Shown: piece after piece, positions 54,131 through 64,000 of the stretch | Position numbering within the stretch: the stretch's first letter is position 1 | Layout: each line of letters begins with the position of its first letter | NCBI GenBank assembly: GCA_026874595.1 | Contig: CM049313.1 | Coordinates: 72,284,659-72,348,658, forward strand | Source of the DNA: Sipunculus nudus | Lineage: Eukaryota; Annelida; Sipuncula; Golfingiida; Sipunculidae | Direction: 5' to 3' | Length of the DNA: 64,000 bases | Translations under genes and position numbers: made by a program | Notes under the pieces: generated by a model | Told to the model about the DNA's origin: nothing | Databases searched by the model: none | The model's input: only the letters and a program-made list of their open reading frames with translations

Positions 54131-54333
54131 GTATATGAAGTATCTTTATCCTTATGAGTGTGAAAAATTGAAGCTGAGCTCTCCGGCTGAGCTGCAGGCA
54201 GCTATTGACGGGAACAGACGAGAAGGGCGGCGGCCGAGCTATGGTTACGACCTCTCACCTGCACCTACACTTCTACCTCCTCAACCCCACCCTCATCTAA
54301 ATGGTGGCTTAATGAATGGTCGCCCTCCCACAG
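54131..54333 (+). CDS. ARID3: ARID3 exon: end of ARID domain, extended-ARID helix and linker
   Basis: Continuation of the same gene. The acceptor is ttgttacag at 54130, and the first base G completes Gln, giving the conserved join LRT-Q-YMKYLYPYECE across the DNA-recognition helix. This is followed by KLKLSSPAELQAAIDGNRR and EGRRPSYG, the C-terminal extended-ARID segment specific to ARID3/retained proteins. It is closer to the fly form (AELQAAIDGNRREGRR-SYG) than to the vertebrate one as I recall them. The last about 30 residues are a Pro/His/Leu/Asn-rich linker (PAPTLLPPQPHPHLNGG). The donor is CACAG|GTGAGAT at 54334, leaving one G of a Gly codon (phase 1). An in-frame stop about 20 bp further on fits intron sequence. 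Part of the strong codon identity comes from remembered family sequences, not an alignment. Confidence 0.95.
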
Positions 54334-57300
54334 GTGAGATATCTACATACATTTGATTGGTATTTTAAACCTAGATTTCATTAGGTGGACAGTACAGTGA
54401 TTGATATGGTTGGCACTTTCTGTAAGGTTTTCATAGTTATTTTATATCTCTTTGAATAAACAGATCTGTAATTAATCTTTTACACAGCTCATCAAATCAG
54501 CATTTGTTTCCATGGGCACCCTGCATCTGCACTTTTAGGTAAAATCTAAACTTCAGAAAAAAAATATCACATGGTCTGAAACCATAGGATAAGTTGCTTT
54601 ATAATATAAAGTAGCTATATTTCCAGTTTACCTGTTTTGTTTATTCACTCCATGTATTTTATAAAACACTACCAAGTAGGTTGAATGAACTTTTTCCAAT
54701 TCCCTGTTTTCATGGTCAAGCTCAGTCAACAGAAAACCCATTTATGATCTTTCTGTCTGTGGTCAGTGACATGATATGTTTGAGAGATTAGAGTGGTGAC
54801 ACAGCCATAGCAAGATTTTTTTCCAATCTTGTTCTGTAGATAGCCAGGAATAGGTCATTAGGTATAGAAGAGACCTCAGTGCCCTCTGGTCAGTGCACTG
54901 GTCAGTTCACAATTATAAAATCAAAGGACACCAGCTTCCTGTTCTTTCACTAATTAGTGACCACATATCAACATTTCACCTCACTATTTCTCAGGTTAAA
55001 TATATGTGAGGAAACAATTTGGAACTTGTGGGTTGCTTTCCATGATTGGAGGAAATGAGGTTTTAAGTTTCCGAAAGTGTCAAATGTCTTAATACCATAT
55101 GTCAAATTCTGATGGTTGGAGTAAGTAAGAGAGAAAAAAAATTTTCTATGTTTTATTAACTAATGTTAATTTAGTACATACATGTTCAGTATTTTAATCT
55201 AATCGATACATGGATTAGCAAAAGTTCTGACATTTTTAGTTAAAGAAACAAAAATACAGAAAGCATTAAATGTTAATTGAATTAGGCTATATATGTTAAT
55301 TTAAAACATACCGTATTTTCTCAAATAATTTGGAATCTGTTTTATATCGTAATCTTAGTTTTCTGGAAATCTAAATTATTTTTTTTTTTTACTATATAAT
55401 TTCGAAAGAACAAACCTCGGAGATTGGCTGTCAGGCTGGCGGTTCTGTGCCGGTCGCCATCTTGCCTTGTTTTGACATGACCGTATTGAAAGGAACAACA
55501 AGAACTTTGCACCTTTTTAGTGTTTTCAAAGGAATCGCCATTACTGATATGAATGTAGTACTATGGTGACTATTAAAAATATATATAGTTAAAAAAATGG
55601 TCTTCATATGTCTGAGTAGCATCCCAACATTTAAAAAAAATGCAACTTAAATAAACTAAGCCCTAACTGGGCCATGAACGACCCATTACCACAAATTATT
55701 GCCTCATGTAAAACATTCGCAGCACCTGTTGACAATTGGCTGTTTTGCCCTTCCATATTGCCCTTTACTTTGATTTATAAATATATAATTATTGACATTC
55801 TCAAAACATGGGCAGAAAACTTACCTTTTATAATTCAGTATACCTATCCATAAGATGTCATCTGTCTCAAAGTGCCAGTTTTATTCCGATTGCAAGCAAT
55901 ATAACTATGCTGCAAAAGAGTTAAATGTATGCACATTTTATTTGAATTCCCCAAGTCATGCGACCTCAGCGTGCGTTACCTGAGGTCAAATGTGGCCACA
56001 CATATACTAATTACTCTTACTTCTGACATGTGAAATAAAACTTTTATATAATTTGTTGTTCTTCATTTCATTAAATTGTGTTATTTTTAACTGATTTTGT
56101 TCTCTTTATCACAATAAACATTGTCTAACCATTCCTGCGGAGTTTGTAACGGTTAAGGTGTGTTTTGATCTTGCGTACTAAATAATGATCAAAGGATTGT
56201 GATGAGAGCCTTGTGCTCAGGCAGTTTTCCTATCTAATTAATTATCAAAGGGATGTTGTCTCGCGCATCCTCACACAAACAATTAACACTTTACCGCTCG
56301 GACCGCAACTTCCGGGAAGCATTCCTCGCTGCACTACCTTGAGCAGTTCAGGATTTTACCTCTTTTGTTTTATTCAGCATGGAAATAAACTTCGATTTGG
56401 TCCTTGCATACAGTAATTCAGTAAATGATAGGCACGAAAATATTTATAAAGTTTTAAGCAAAATAATCCTTTATAAAATTTACTCTATGTGGCTTTAACT
56501 GCTGAATCTCGTAGAATCTCGTATTTAAAGATTATCTGAGGGTGAAAAAAGAACTACAGAAACAGGTTTAATCAAACAAACGTGACAAATATTGGCACCT
56601 TGATCTTATATAAGGTATATATTTAAACTTCTGGCATTATCGCCCATCTATGAAACAACATTGATGGTTCATGGGTCAGCAAAACTGAATTTACTCATGT
56701 TATAATGTTTTATTTTGCAATTCCAAGATCGTAATTATTTTTTTCATTCTGAATTATTTGAGAAAATATGATATGTTTCAACTAAGACTTAACCAGAAAA
56801 ATTAAGTCATTTCTTCCTTATAATGAAAGGAAAGTCCTTATCAGTATCTCACAATTAAATTGTAATAAAATATTCAAAACTAATCACAGTTTAATTGGAC
56901 ACACAATTTTCAGTGAGATGAAGGTTAAATTGATGAAAGAGTAAGGTGAAAGCTCAAAATGTGTAGTAGAATTATTCATGTACAAACTTGAAATTCCATT
57001 CCTGATCATATCCTCACAGAAATATGTGTATGTTCTTACCACTTAAATATTCTCAAATAACATGCCAGTTTGTGTTTGTTTGATTATACAATAAAACTTC
57101 AAAATTACGACTGGCAGTCTTCTTAGCGAGGTTTCATTGTACCATGTACACATTCATATAAGTTTGTTTTGCCAGTCATTTATAAAATTGTATTTTTATC
57201 ACAATACATTTTCAATACTAGCATCTGGCAACAACACTTGTAATTTTCATACTGTGTTAATTTGTTTTGCAGTGTTAAATAATTGTCTTGTGTGATATAA

Positions 57301-57365
57301 GATTTGTATTTTATTGAAAAGTGTGAGTAAAGTGCTGATATTATCACAGACGTTGGTTCTCACAG
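54334..57365 (+). other. ARID3 intron, 3.0 kb
   Basis: Bounded by GTGAGA and ttctcacag; phase 1. The middle (55420-56420) is richer in GC and in recognisable transcription-factor-like motifs and is listed separately. The flanks are AT-rich with no visible genes. Confidence 0.93.
55420..56420. promoter_or_regulatory. Intronic island with TCF/LEF-, STAT/ETS- and nuclear-receptor-like motifs
   Basis: Contains CGCCATCTTG (YY1-like) at 55455-55464, an inverted GACCTCA/TGAGGTC pair with a 12-bp spacer (55962-55987), two ATCAAAGG words (56188-56195 and 56244-56251), and ACTTCCGGGAAG near 56308. It is the only CpG-bearing part of the 3-kb intron. Motif matches are short and could be chance; enhancer or alternative-promoter activity is inferred. 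Confidence 0.33.
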
Positions 57366-57383
57366 GGCCTGTTTTTTTCCCAG
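57366..57383 (+). other. In-frame alternative 3' splice site segment (18 nt)
   Basis: Two acceptors are visible 18 nt apart: cacag ending at 57365 and gtttttttcccag ending at 57383. Both leave the exon in the same phase, so use of the second would simply delete six residues (Gly-Pro-Val-Phe-Phe-Pro, with the split codon changing from Gly to Ala). The downstream site has the better polypyrimidine tract. Which one is used cannot be read from the sequence. Confidence 0.55.
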
Positions 57384-57659
57384 CTGAAGACAGTTTACCT
57401 TCATCTCCCACACATTTACGTGAAATGCGCAGTATAGCGGAACGCGATGCCCGGGCGATGGAAGCCGCAGCACGGGCCATGGAAGAGGCCACCAAAAGAA
57501 TGGAAGAAGCGTCCAGGGCAGCCTTGACCACAAACCATCCAACCAAACCTCCCAAAGATGATTCACCCCCTGTTGCCAAGCGACCAACATTGGAGGAGGA
57601 CCGTCACATGCCACCCCATACAGGAATATCCAGCACCCATATAAAAATTACCAGCAGAA
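57366..57659 (+). CDS. ARID3: ARID3 exon: heptad helix and start of a REKLES-like region
   Basis: Third exon of the gene, entered in phase 1 (G + GG = Gly) after ttctcacag at 57365 and leaving in phase 1 at AGAA|GTAAGT (57660). It encodes GPVFFPAEDSLPSSPTHLRE, then a charged helix DARAMEAAARAMEEATKRME that continues EASRAAL, with clear seven-residue spacing, then a Pro/Lys stretch with SPPVAKRP, and ends near STHIKITSR. In ARID3A the same place holds an Ala-rich stretch, REKLES, an EPPEKK-like segment and a short beta-forming SIRIN-like piece, so I read this as a diverged first half of the REKLES domain (self-association and nuclear-cytoplasmic shuttling in vertebrate ARID3). The literal REKLES sequence is absent. 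The remaining beta half (NG.xY.GVLF-like) is expected in the next exon, beyond 64000. The frame agreement with the previous exon makes membership in the gene secure; the domain reading is less so. Confidence 0.88.
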
Positions 57660-57679
57660 GTAAGTACTTATTGTATTCC

Positions 57680-59225
57680 AAGACAAAGTCGGGGGATACT
57701 ATGTTTTCATACCAGTCCCCCCGCCACCCCCACATATAGATTTTGTTGGCACGATAACTCAAAAAATTTTTCACGGATCTTTACCAAACTTGGTATAAGT
57801 ATAGATAGGACAACGCCTATTAAAAATGAGGTCATGATCTTGAATAGGAGAGTGTCCTTGACCTTGAATAAGTCCAGTTTTTGGGAAAATCACACAAATT
57901 CTTAAATATCTCAAGAAATCTTGCATGGATTGATCCCAAAATCAAGTAAATGGAAGATCATGGATAGGGTTGTCATGTTCCAGAAACTGGTGGCGCCACC
58001 TATTATTCTTTACTTGTTTACGTGCCGTTTAATACCCCAAAAATTGCTACTTGACAGTACTGTGAGCATTTTAAGTCAAAAACTAATGGACAGATTTCTT
58101 CATTAGGGTCATGACCTTTCCTATGAGAGTGGCCTTGACCTTGAATATTGCCATATATGGTAAAAATCACACAAAATCATTAAATTCTTAATAAGGGATG
58201 CATGGATTGGTCCAAAAATCAACTTGACCAAAGATCATGGATAGTAATGTCATTTACCGGAAACAGGTGGCGCCACCTGTTATTCTTTTACTTGTTTTCG
58301 TGCCATTTAAGACCCCATCATTGCCACTTAACAGTACTGTGAGCATTATAAGTCAAAAACTAATGGACAGATTTCTTTCATATTATGCATATACATAGAT
58401 ATGGGTTATTGGATGATGTTATTTAAATTGGGGTCATGACCTTTCCTATCAGAGTGGCCTTGACCTTGAATATTGCCATATATGGTAAAAATCACACAAA
58501 ATCATTAATTTCTTAATAAGGGATGCATGGATTGGTCCAAAAATCAACTTGACCAAAGATCATGGATAGTAATGTCATTTACCGGAAACAGGTGGCGCCA
58601 CCTGTTATTCTTTTACTTGTTTTCGTGCCATTTAAGACCCCATCATTGCCACTTAACAGTACTGTGAGCATTATTAGTCAAAAACTAATGGACAGATTTC
58701 TTTCATATTATGCATATACATAGATATGGGTTATGGGATGATGTTATTTAAATTGGGGTCATGACCTTTCCTATCAGAGTGGCCTTGACCTTGAATATTG
58801 CCATATATGGTAAAAATCACACAAAATCATTAATTTCTTAATAAGGGATGCATTGATTGGTCCAAAAATCAAATTGACCGAAGATCTTGGATAGTGTTGT
58901 CATGTACCGGAAACTGATAGCACCACCTGTTATTCTTTTACTAGTTTTCGTGCTGTTTAATACCCCATCATTGCCACTTAACAGTACTATGAGCATTATA
59001 AGTAAAAAACTAATGGACAGATTTCTTTCATATTATGCATATACATAGACATTGGTTAGGGGATGATGTATATTGAAATTGGGGTCATGACCTTTTCTAT
59101 GAGAGTGACCTTTTCTATGAGTGTGGTCTGATCTTAATTGTTGCTGAAGATGGGGGGCCTATTCTTAAAGGGGGGGGGGGGGTGGTTAATTGTCTGGGGA
59201 TACTATGGCACCTGCGGTGCCAAGA
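57680..59225 (+). mobile_element. Tandem-structured dispersed element with ~325-bp units
   Basis: Begins near gtcgggggatactatg (57687), with a tail 'gtctggggatactatggc' near 59193, so both ends share a word. It contains 'tttaccaaacttggtataag' near 57780 and repeated units with 'gaccttgaatattgcc', 'aaaatcacacaaaatcatta', 'ggatgcatggattggtcc', 'ggtggcgccacctgttattc' and 'cagtactgtgagcatta'. The palindrome GGTGGCGCCACC occurs at 57989, 58266 and 58591, and decayed at 58916 (spacing 277, 325, 325). The first unit lacks about 48 bp present in the others. No intact protein frame. It resembles a bivalve dispersed repeat. Its start is only about 20 bp from the ARID3 exon's splice donor. Confidence 0.7.
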
Positions 59226-61424
59226 AATGTCTAGTTATTTATTTTTTTTCTTCATCTTCCTGTAAGCAAACTGTTTGCTGAAATCTTAAAGACCAACCAA
59301 ATCCAGTATGACAAAGGGTATAGTACACACAATGGAAATTTTTTACAAGCTGTATGAACTTAAACAAATGCACCATTAACTGGAAAGGTTTACAAGCCTT
59401 TATTTGTTTTGTATGTTTCTCAAATTTGTTCTAGCCTTATGAGACTGTTAATCTAAAAAATGGCAACTTTTGTTTTACTGGCACAAAAGGAAGAATATGC
59501 AAGCCATTTGATCAGTTCATTTTTCTTGTTCATAATTCATGCAATAGCAAGTGAAGTGGTATAATGAAGCATGGTCTTTAAAAACATAACAGCCACAGCC
59601 TTTCTTGTAGGAAGATGAATTTCTTATGAATGCTAGCATGAGTGTTGGGCCTTTAATCTCTTAACTGAGCTGGATGGGCCAAGAGCCACTTTTTACTTAG
59701 TGGAAAGTTTGGTTTCATTTATTTCTCTATAAATTTACCTGCATGTAGTGATAAAAGCATTACCTGATTAGCAAGTGTAAAATCATGACTTTTTTTAGGG
59801 AGGGGGGAGGAGTATCACTTATATGAGTATATATATATAAGGATGTTATGTGGCCTGAGATATGAATTGACAGCAGAAATATAGTTGCAAATGCCACATT
59901 TATTCCAGAATTACCTTTCAAAAGTACTTGTGCTAAGAACTTAAGAAAACTTTTGGAAATTGTTCAGGGTTTTATTTTGATCTATATAAAATTATATAAA
60001 TATCTCCCTGCTACAGAGATGTACAAAGGTGATATTTGGGTTAATTATTGTAGGTCTTTTCTGATGGTAGTTAAATAGGAGAATTTGGAGTCAAATAGGA
60101 GTTCATTTTGGGTACAGTTAGGTGAGCAGGCAAAAAGGTATTGGTTCAGTGTCATTTGATAAAAAAAATTTCAGTCATGTGATGATCAGTCTGGATAAGA
60201 GAGTCAAAAATAATTGGAGGAATGTCTGATCATTAATTTGACAAGAAAACGGAAGTAACCCCAACCACCCTTCTCCAAAAGAACGACCTCTTGGATTGTA
60301 ACAAAAATTCCATACATGTTTGTTAGCCAACTAAGATACCCTACACATGGCATTGTATTTATTATGAGCCAAAACTTTGCTTACAGTGGATCATACCTAT
60401 ATGTTTTGGTATAATTTGGTAACGAAACAGGAGATTGTCACAGGTATACCAGTCTGGTCAGAAGAGAAAAACAGCCCCATGTCCATTCTGCAAGGTTTGG
60501 TTTCGAGCTAATTGGATTTGCTGATGGGTTCACTGAGCCAATTAAGCTCACTTTTTTCTCCATCGGGGTACAAATTTGCAGACAGCAAGCAGGCAGGACT
60601 GAACATGCTATGTAGCCTGTCTGATGGCGATTCTTGTATCAACTGTGTCAGCCATATAAAAATTACCAGGCCTTACACAACAAAACCTTTTTCTCTGACT
60701 TGCTCCTATGATTCTCTTGTTGGTTGTTAAAAATACCTTTCAGTGGAAGACAATCTCTTCTCTTCCATCTGCAGTGATTTGTGTTTTCTGGCAGAAAAAA
60801 ATCAGAATGGGGCTAGAATTATCTCCACTTCCTGGAGGAAAAAAACATACTCTTTGAACAAATTTGTTGTAGAAACACTTTTTTCATTATATATCGAATC
60901 ACTTTACCTCAATGGAAATACCTCAGAAACAAATTGCACTTTGTTTTTTTTTCTGGTTTAGGGAGCAGGGTCAAGTAGCTCATATGCTAATTGAAAGACA
61001 TTTCCTTGTGAAGTTTGTAGCTTCTGTTTCTTCATTTTAGCCAATAGGAAATGGAATTTGAATCTGTCTTCGATATTTCACTCACATGTCAAGATAGATA
61101 TGGCCACAATGCAAATATATCAAAAGGTCCACCAACAGCATGCAACCACTCACTTTGAACCTTTCTTCACATTTTTACTCTGTATTCATTTTTCAACTTT
61201 TTAATCTTCTAATTTTCCTCTTTGCCTTTAATTGTATGAGTCTGTTTTCCTAATTTTAAGATTTAAAATATATAAAATTAAGAATCTAAGAATTTTGTTG
61301 TATAGGATTTGTATTTAAAATCTGTAATTGTGACCAAGTTGTGTGTGTATAAGCTGCATCCCAGTTCATGATTATAGGGCAGTTTCTAGTATATAGGTAT
61401 TAATTAAAAAGCTATTGTGGCTTG

Positions 61425-62293
61425 TTAACTGTACACTGATTTGAGGCATGCCAAGCAGTTCATCTGATTAATAATTAGTGTATTTGGCTGGCGGTCTACT
61501 AATTGGGGTGCCTTTTTGTCAACAACTGCTAATAACCTTTTACTTTCACTGTTGTATTGCGTGTCTTTGTCACTTATAAAGTCGTTCAGCTGACATTTTT
61601 TTTGCCTGTCGCTGACGGATTCAGCTCCAGCTACTGTTACTAATGTGTACCCTCCTGCCTCTGCTGAACACAAGTCTGCCAAACCAAATGCAGCTCTTTA
61701 ACAGTGGGTTAATTTAGTTCGTAAGGATACTACCATATCGCATCGAGCTACTTCAACAGCAGCTGAGCTAAACGGGGCTCTTCCACTTAGAATAAGTCTC
61801 TGTGTGTCAGATCTTGCTGTTGTAGGTAAAAACAGATACATGTTATTAGCTCAGGGTTCACCGCAAAAGTTTTGAAAAACTCAAAGCTTAATATTCCACC
61901 AATCGATGTTAATCTAGTTTTGGGCCATTTCAATATCACTTTGCACGACTTAAATCTAAGAACTTTTATTTTTTGGCAAACTGAAAGTAATTTCAAATAA
62001 TGCAATTCATCAAAGACTAACATTTGCAGCTCTCTGCTGCAAAGGCATGAATGATTCAAATCTTCTTGAGAATGTTTTGGTAAAATGCTGCTGTCGGTAA
62101 TACTTCCAAGATATGAAGATGAAAAACCCCAAGGGTGAAGGAAGCATTTGTTTATTATTATTTTAACATTCTTTACTGAGCAGTGATGATATTTTGAAAC
62201 TAAAAAGGCATTTAAGCTATTTTCTTCATGTATAATTGCACAACTCAAAAATGTAATAGAAACATAACTGTTATTTGAAGGTATGGATATCAA
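61425..62293 (-). other. Unassigned minus-strand ORF region (168 aa + 85 aa)
   Basis: A 168-aa minus-strand frame (61787-62293) is the longest non-repetitive frame in the window, followed downstream by an 85-aa frame (61425-61682) beginning MADLCSAEAGGYTLVTVAGA. The DNA at 61430-61800 is richer in GC than its surroundings. On the plus strand the same stretch also reads open for some 40 residues around 61725-61880. I recognise no domain in any of them. It could be a decayed transposon gene, a retrocopy or chance. I see no supporting splice or promoter signals. Confidence 0.2.
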
Positions 62294-63800
62294 TGTTTTG
62301 CAACTCCATCAAATGTAATGGAGTAAACTGTCATACATTTATTACTCAGAGGAGTAAGCATGTCATGTATTACATAGGCAAAGGAGAACATGTCCTACAT
62401 TACATTGTGAGACAGAATAGCAAACATGCCATCTATTTCATAGACAGAGCAGTAAACATGTAATATCTAACAAAGATGGAGCAGCAAACACGTCATATCT
62501 TACAAAGACAGAGGAGTAAACCCGTCATATATTGCACAGACAGAGGAATAAACATGTTAGATATTACATAGACAGAGGAGTAAACCTGTCATATATTGCA
62601 CAGACAGAGGAATAAACATGTTAGATATTACATAGACAGAGGAGTAAACCTGTCATATATTGCACAGACAGAGGAATAATCATGTTAGATATTACATAGA
62701 CAGAGGAGTAAACCTGTCATATATTGCACAGACAGAGGAATAAACATGTTAGATATTACATAGACAGAGGAGTAAACCTGTCATATATTGCACAGACAGA
62801 GGAATAAACATGTTAGATATTACATAGACAGAGGAGTAAACCTGTCATATATTGCACAGACAGAGGAATAAACATGTTAGATATTACATAGACAGAGGAG
62901 TAAACCTGTCATATATTGCACAGACAGAGGAATAAACATGTTAGATATTACATAGACAGAGGAGTAAACCTGTCATATATTGCACAGACAGAGGAATAAA
63001 CATGTTAGATATTACATAGACAGAGGAGTAAACCTGTCATATATTGCACAGACAGAGGAATAAACATGTTAGATATTACATAGACAGAGGAGTAAACCTG
63101 TCATATATTGCACAGACAGAGGAATAAACATGTTAGATATTACATAGACAGAGGAGTAAACCTGTCATATATTGCACAGACAGAGGAATAATCATGTTAG
63201 ATATTACATAGACAGAGGAGTAAACCTGTCATATATTGCACAGACAGAGGAATAAACATGTTAGATATTACATAGACAGAGGAGTAAACCTGTCATATAT
63301 TGCACAGACAGAGGAATAAACATGTTAGATATTACATAGACAGAGGAGTAAACCTGTCATATATTGCACAGACAGAGGAATAAACATGTTAGATATTACA
63401 TAGACAGAGGAGTAAACCTGTCATATATTGCACAGACAGAGGAATAAACATGTTAGATATTACATAGACAGAGGAGTAAACCTGTCATATATTGCACAGA
63501 CAGAGGAATAAACATGTTAGATATTACATAGACAGAGGAGTAAACCTGTCATATATTGCACAGACAGAGGAATAAACATGTTAGATATTACATAGACAGA
63601 GGAGTAAACCTGTCATATATTGCACAGACAGAGGAATAAACATGTTAGATATTACATATACAGAGGAGTAAACCTGTCATATATTGCACAGACAGAGGAA
63701 TAAACATGTTAGATATTACATAGACAGAGGAGTAAACCTGTCATATATTGCACAGACAGAGGAATAAACATGTTAGATATTACATAGACAGAGGAGTATA
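62285..63800 (+). repeat. 64-bp satellite (dimer of ~32-bp monomers), ~19 homogenised copies
   Basis: The unit consists of two related halves, one with 'acatagacagaggagtaaac' and 'ctgtcatat', the other with 'attgcacagacagaggaata' and 'aacatgttagat'. The exact 64-bp period was checked at 62581 and 62645. From 62285 to about 62560 the array is made of diverged single 32-bp monomers (catgtcatgtattacat...), and from there to 63790 of almost identical dimers. Rare variants: ggaataatcatg at 62671 and 63183, and acatatacagagg near 63653. It ends in diverged sequence by about 63800. Minus-strand frames over it (63709-63894) are repeat-derived. Confidence 0.96.
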
Positions 63801-64000
63801 TATGCCTAAGACATAACAAAGACATAAGACTAAACATATAGATATCACTTACAGATTCAAGCAAGTCATGTAATATAAGAAGAGGTAAAAACATTCAGAA
63901 TAACTGTAGTGATTTTGATGAAATTTTGTTGGAAATTTCAGAAATTCAGAGTAACACCCAAGGAACTAGAGATAATCTTGATCACTGAAATATGTAACAG

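Larger units (their letters stand above)
57660..64000 (+). other. ARID3 intron (5' part, runs off the window)
   Basis: Starts with a good GTAAGT donor. No exon encoding the rest of the REKLES region was found before the window ends. It holds a 1.5-kb repeated element, AT-rich sequence (59230-61420), a region with minus-strand ORFs (61425-62293) and a 64-bp satellite array. Confidence 0.8.

Noticed and set aside
59230-61420. Next ARID3 exon (second half of REKLES)
   Set aside because: No frame with the expected NG.xY.GVLF-type motif; the 60512-60730 frame shares only HIKIT by a short match.
62285-63800. CRISPR array
   Set aside because: Repeats are directly contiguous 64-bp units with no unique spacers, and the sequence is from an animal genome.

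Overview
The window is eukaryotic (animal) nuclear DNA. It is AT-rich, with very large introns, many minisatellites and dispersed repeats. The only protein-coding sequence I can support is three consecutive plus-strand exons of one ARID3-family (dead ringer/retained, ARID3A/B/C-like) DNA-binding protein, at 41785-41968, 54131-54333 and 57366-57659. The organism is most likely a lophotrochozoan, probably a bivalve mollusc. The exon translations resemble both fly retained and vertebrate ARID3, and two dispersed repeats look like families common in bivalve genomes (CCGT-repeat head, 'caaacggttc'-type internal units, 'cccttgttt' tail). This placement is inferred from memory of those families; no search was run.

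Layout. 1-41784: no coding exon recognised; this is either the 5' flank or, more likely, a long intron upstream of the core ARID exon, because that exon starts mid-domain in a split codon. It contains a cluster of repeats at 3.1-7.35 kb (dispersed element, 120-bp, 32-bp and 31-bp arrays, then a perfect 235-bp tandem duplication), a 27-bp minisatellite at 22.7-23.9 kb, a 40-bp minisatellite at 25.7-26.3 kb, and a 1.9-kb dispersed element at 26.46-28.34 kb carrying a degenerate endonuclease fragment. Between these are AT-rich sequence and about a dozen islands of higher GC and higher complexity without convincing reading frames, which look like candidate conserved regulatory elements. 41785-57659: the three ARID3 exons, separated by introns of 12,162 and 3,032 bp. 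57660-64000: start of the next intron, with a 1.5-kb tandem-structured element that begins about 20 bp after the splice donor, an unexplained minus-strand ORF region at 61.4-62.3 kb, and a highly homogenised 64-bp satellite array at 62.3-63.8 kb.

How it fits together. Exon phases agree perfectly: the first exon ends in CA, the second starts with G to complete Gln; the second ends in one base of Gly and the third completes it. Together they encode most of the ARID fold, the C-terminal extended-ARID helix typical of the ARID3 subfamily, a Pro-rich linker, and an Ala/Glu/Met/Arg heptad helix followed by what I take to be the beginning of a diverged REKLES region. The N-terminal ARID helices and the C-terminal part of REKLES are not in the window. 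The rest is intronic or flanking DNA. I did not find an obviously new molecular system; the most notable points are the repeat architecture, an in-frame tandem splice acceptor, and the chain of candidate regulatory islands around this developmental transcription factor.
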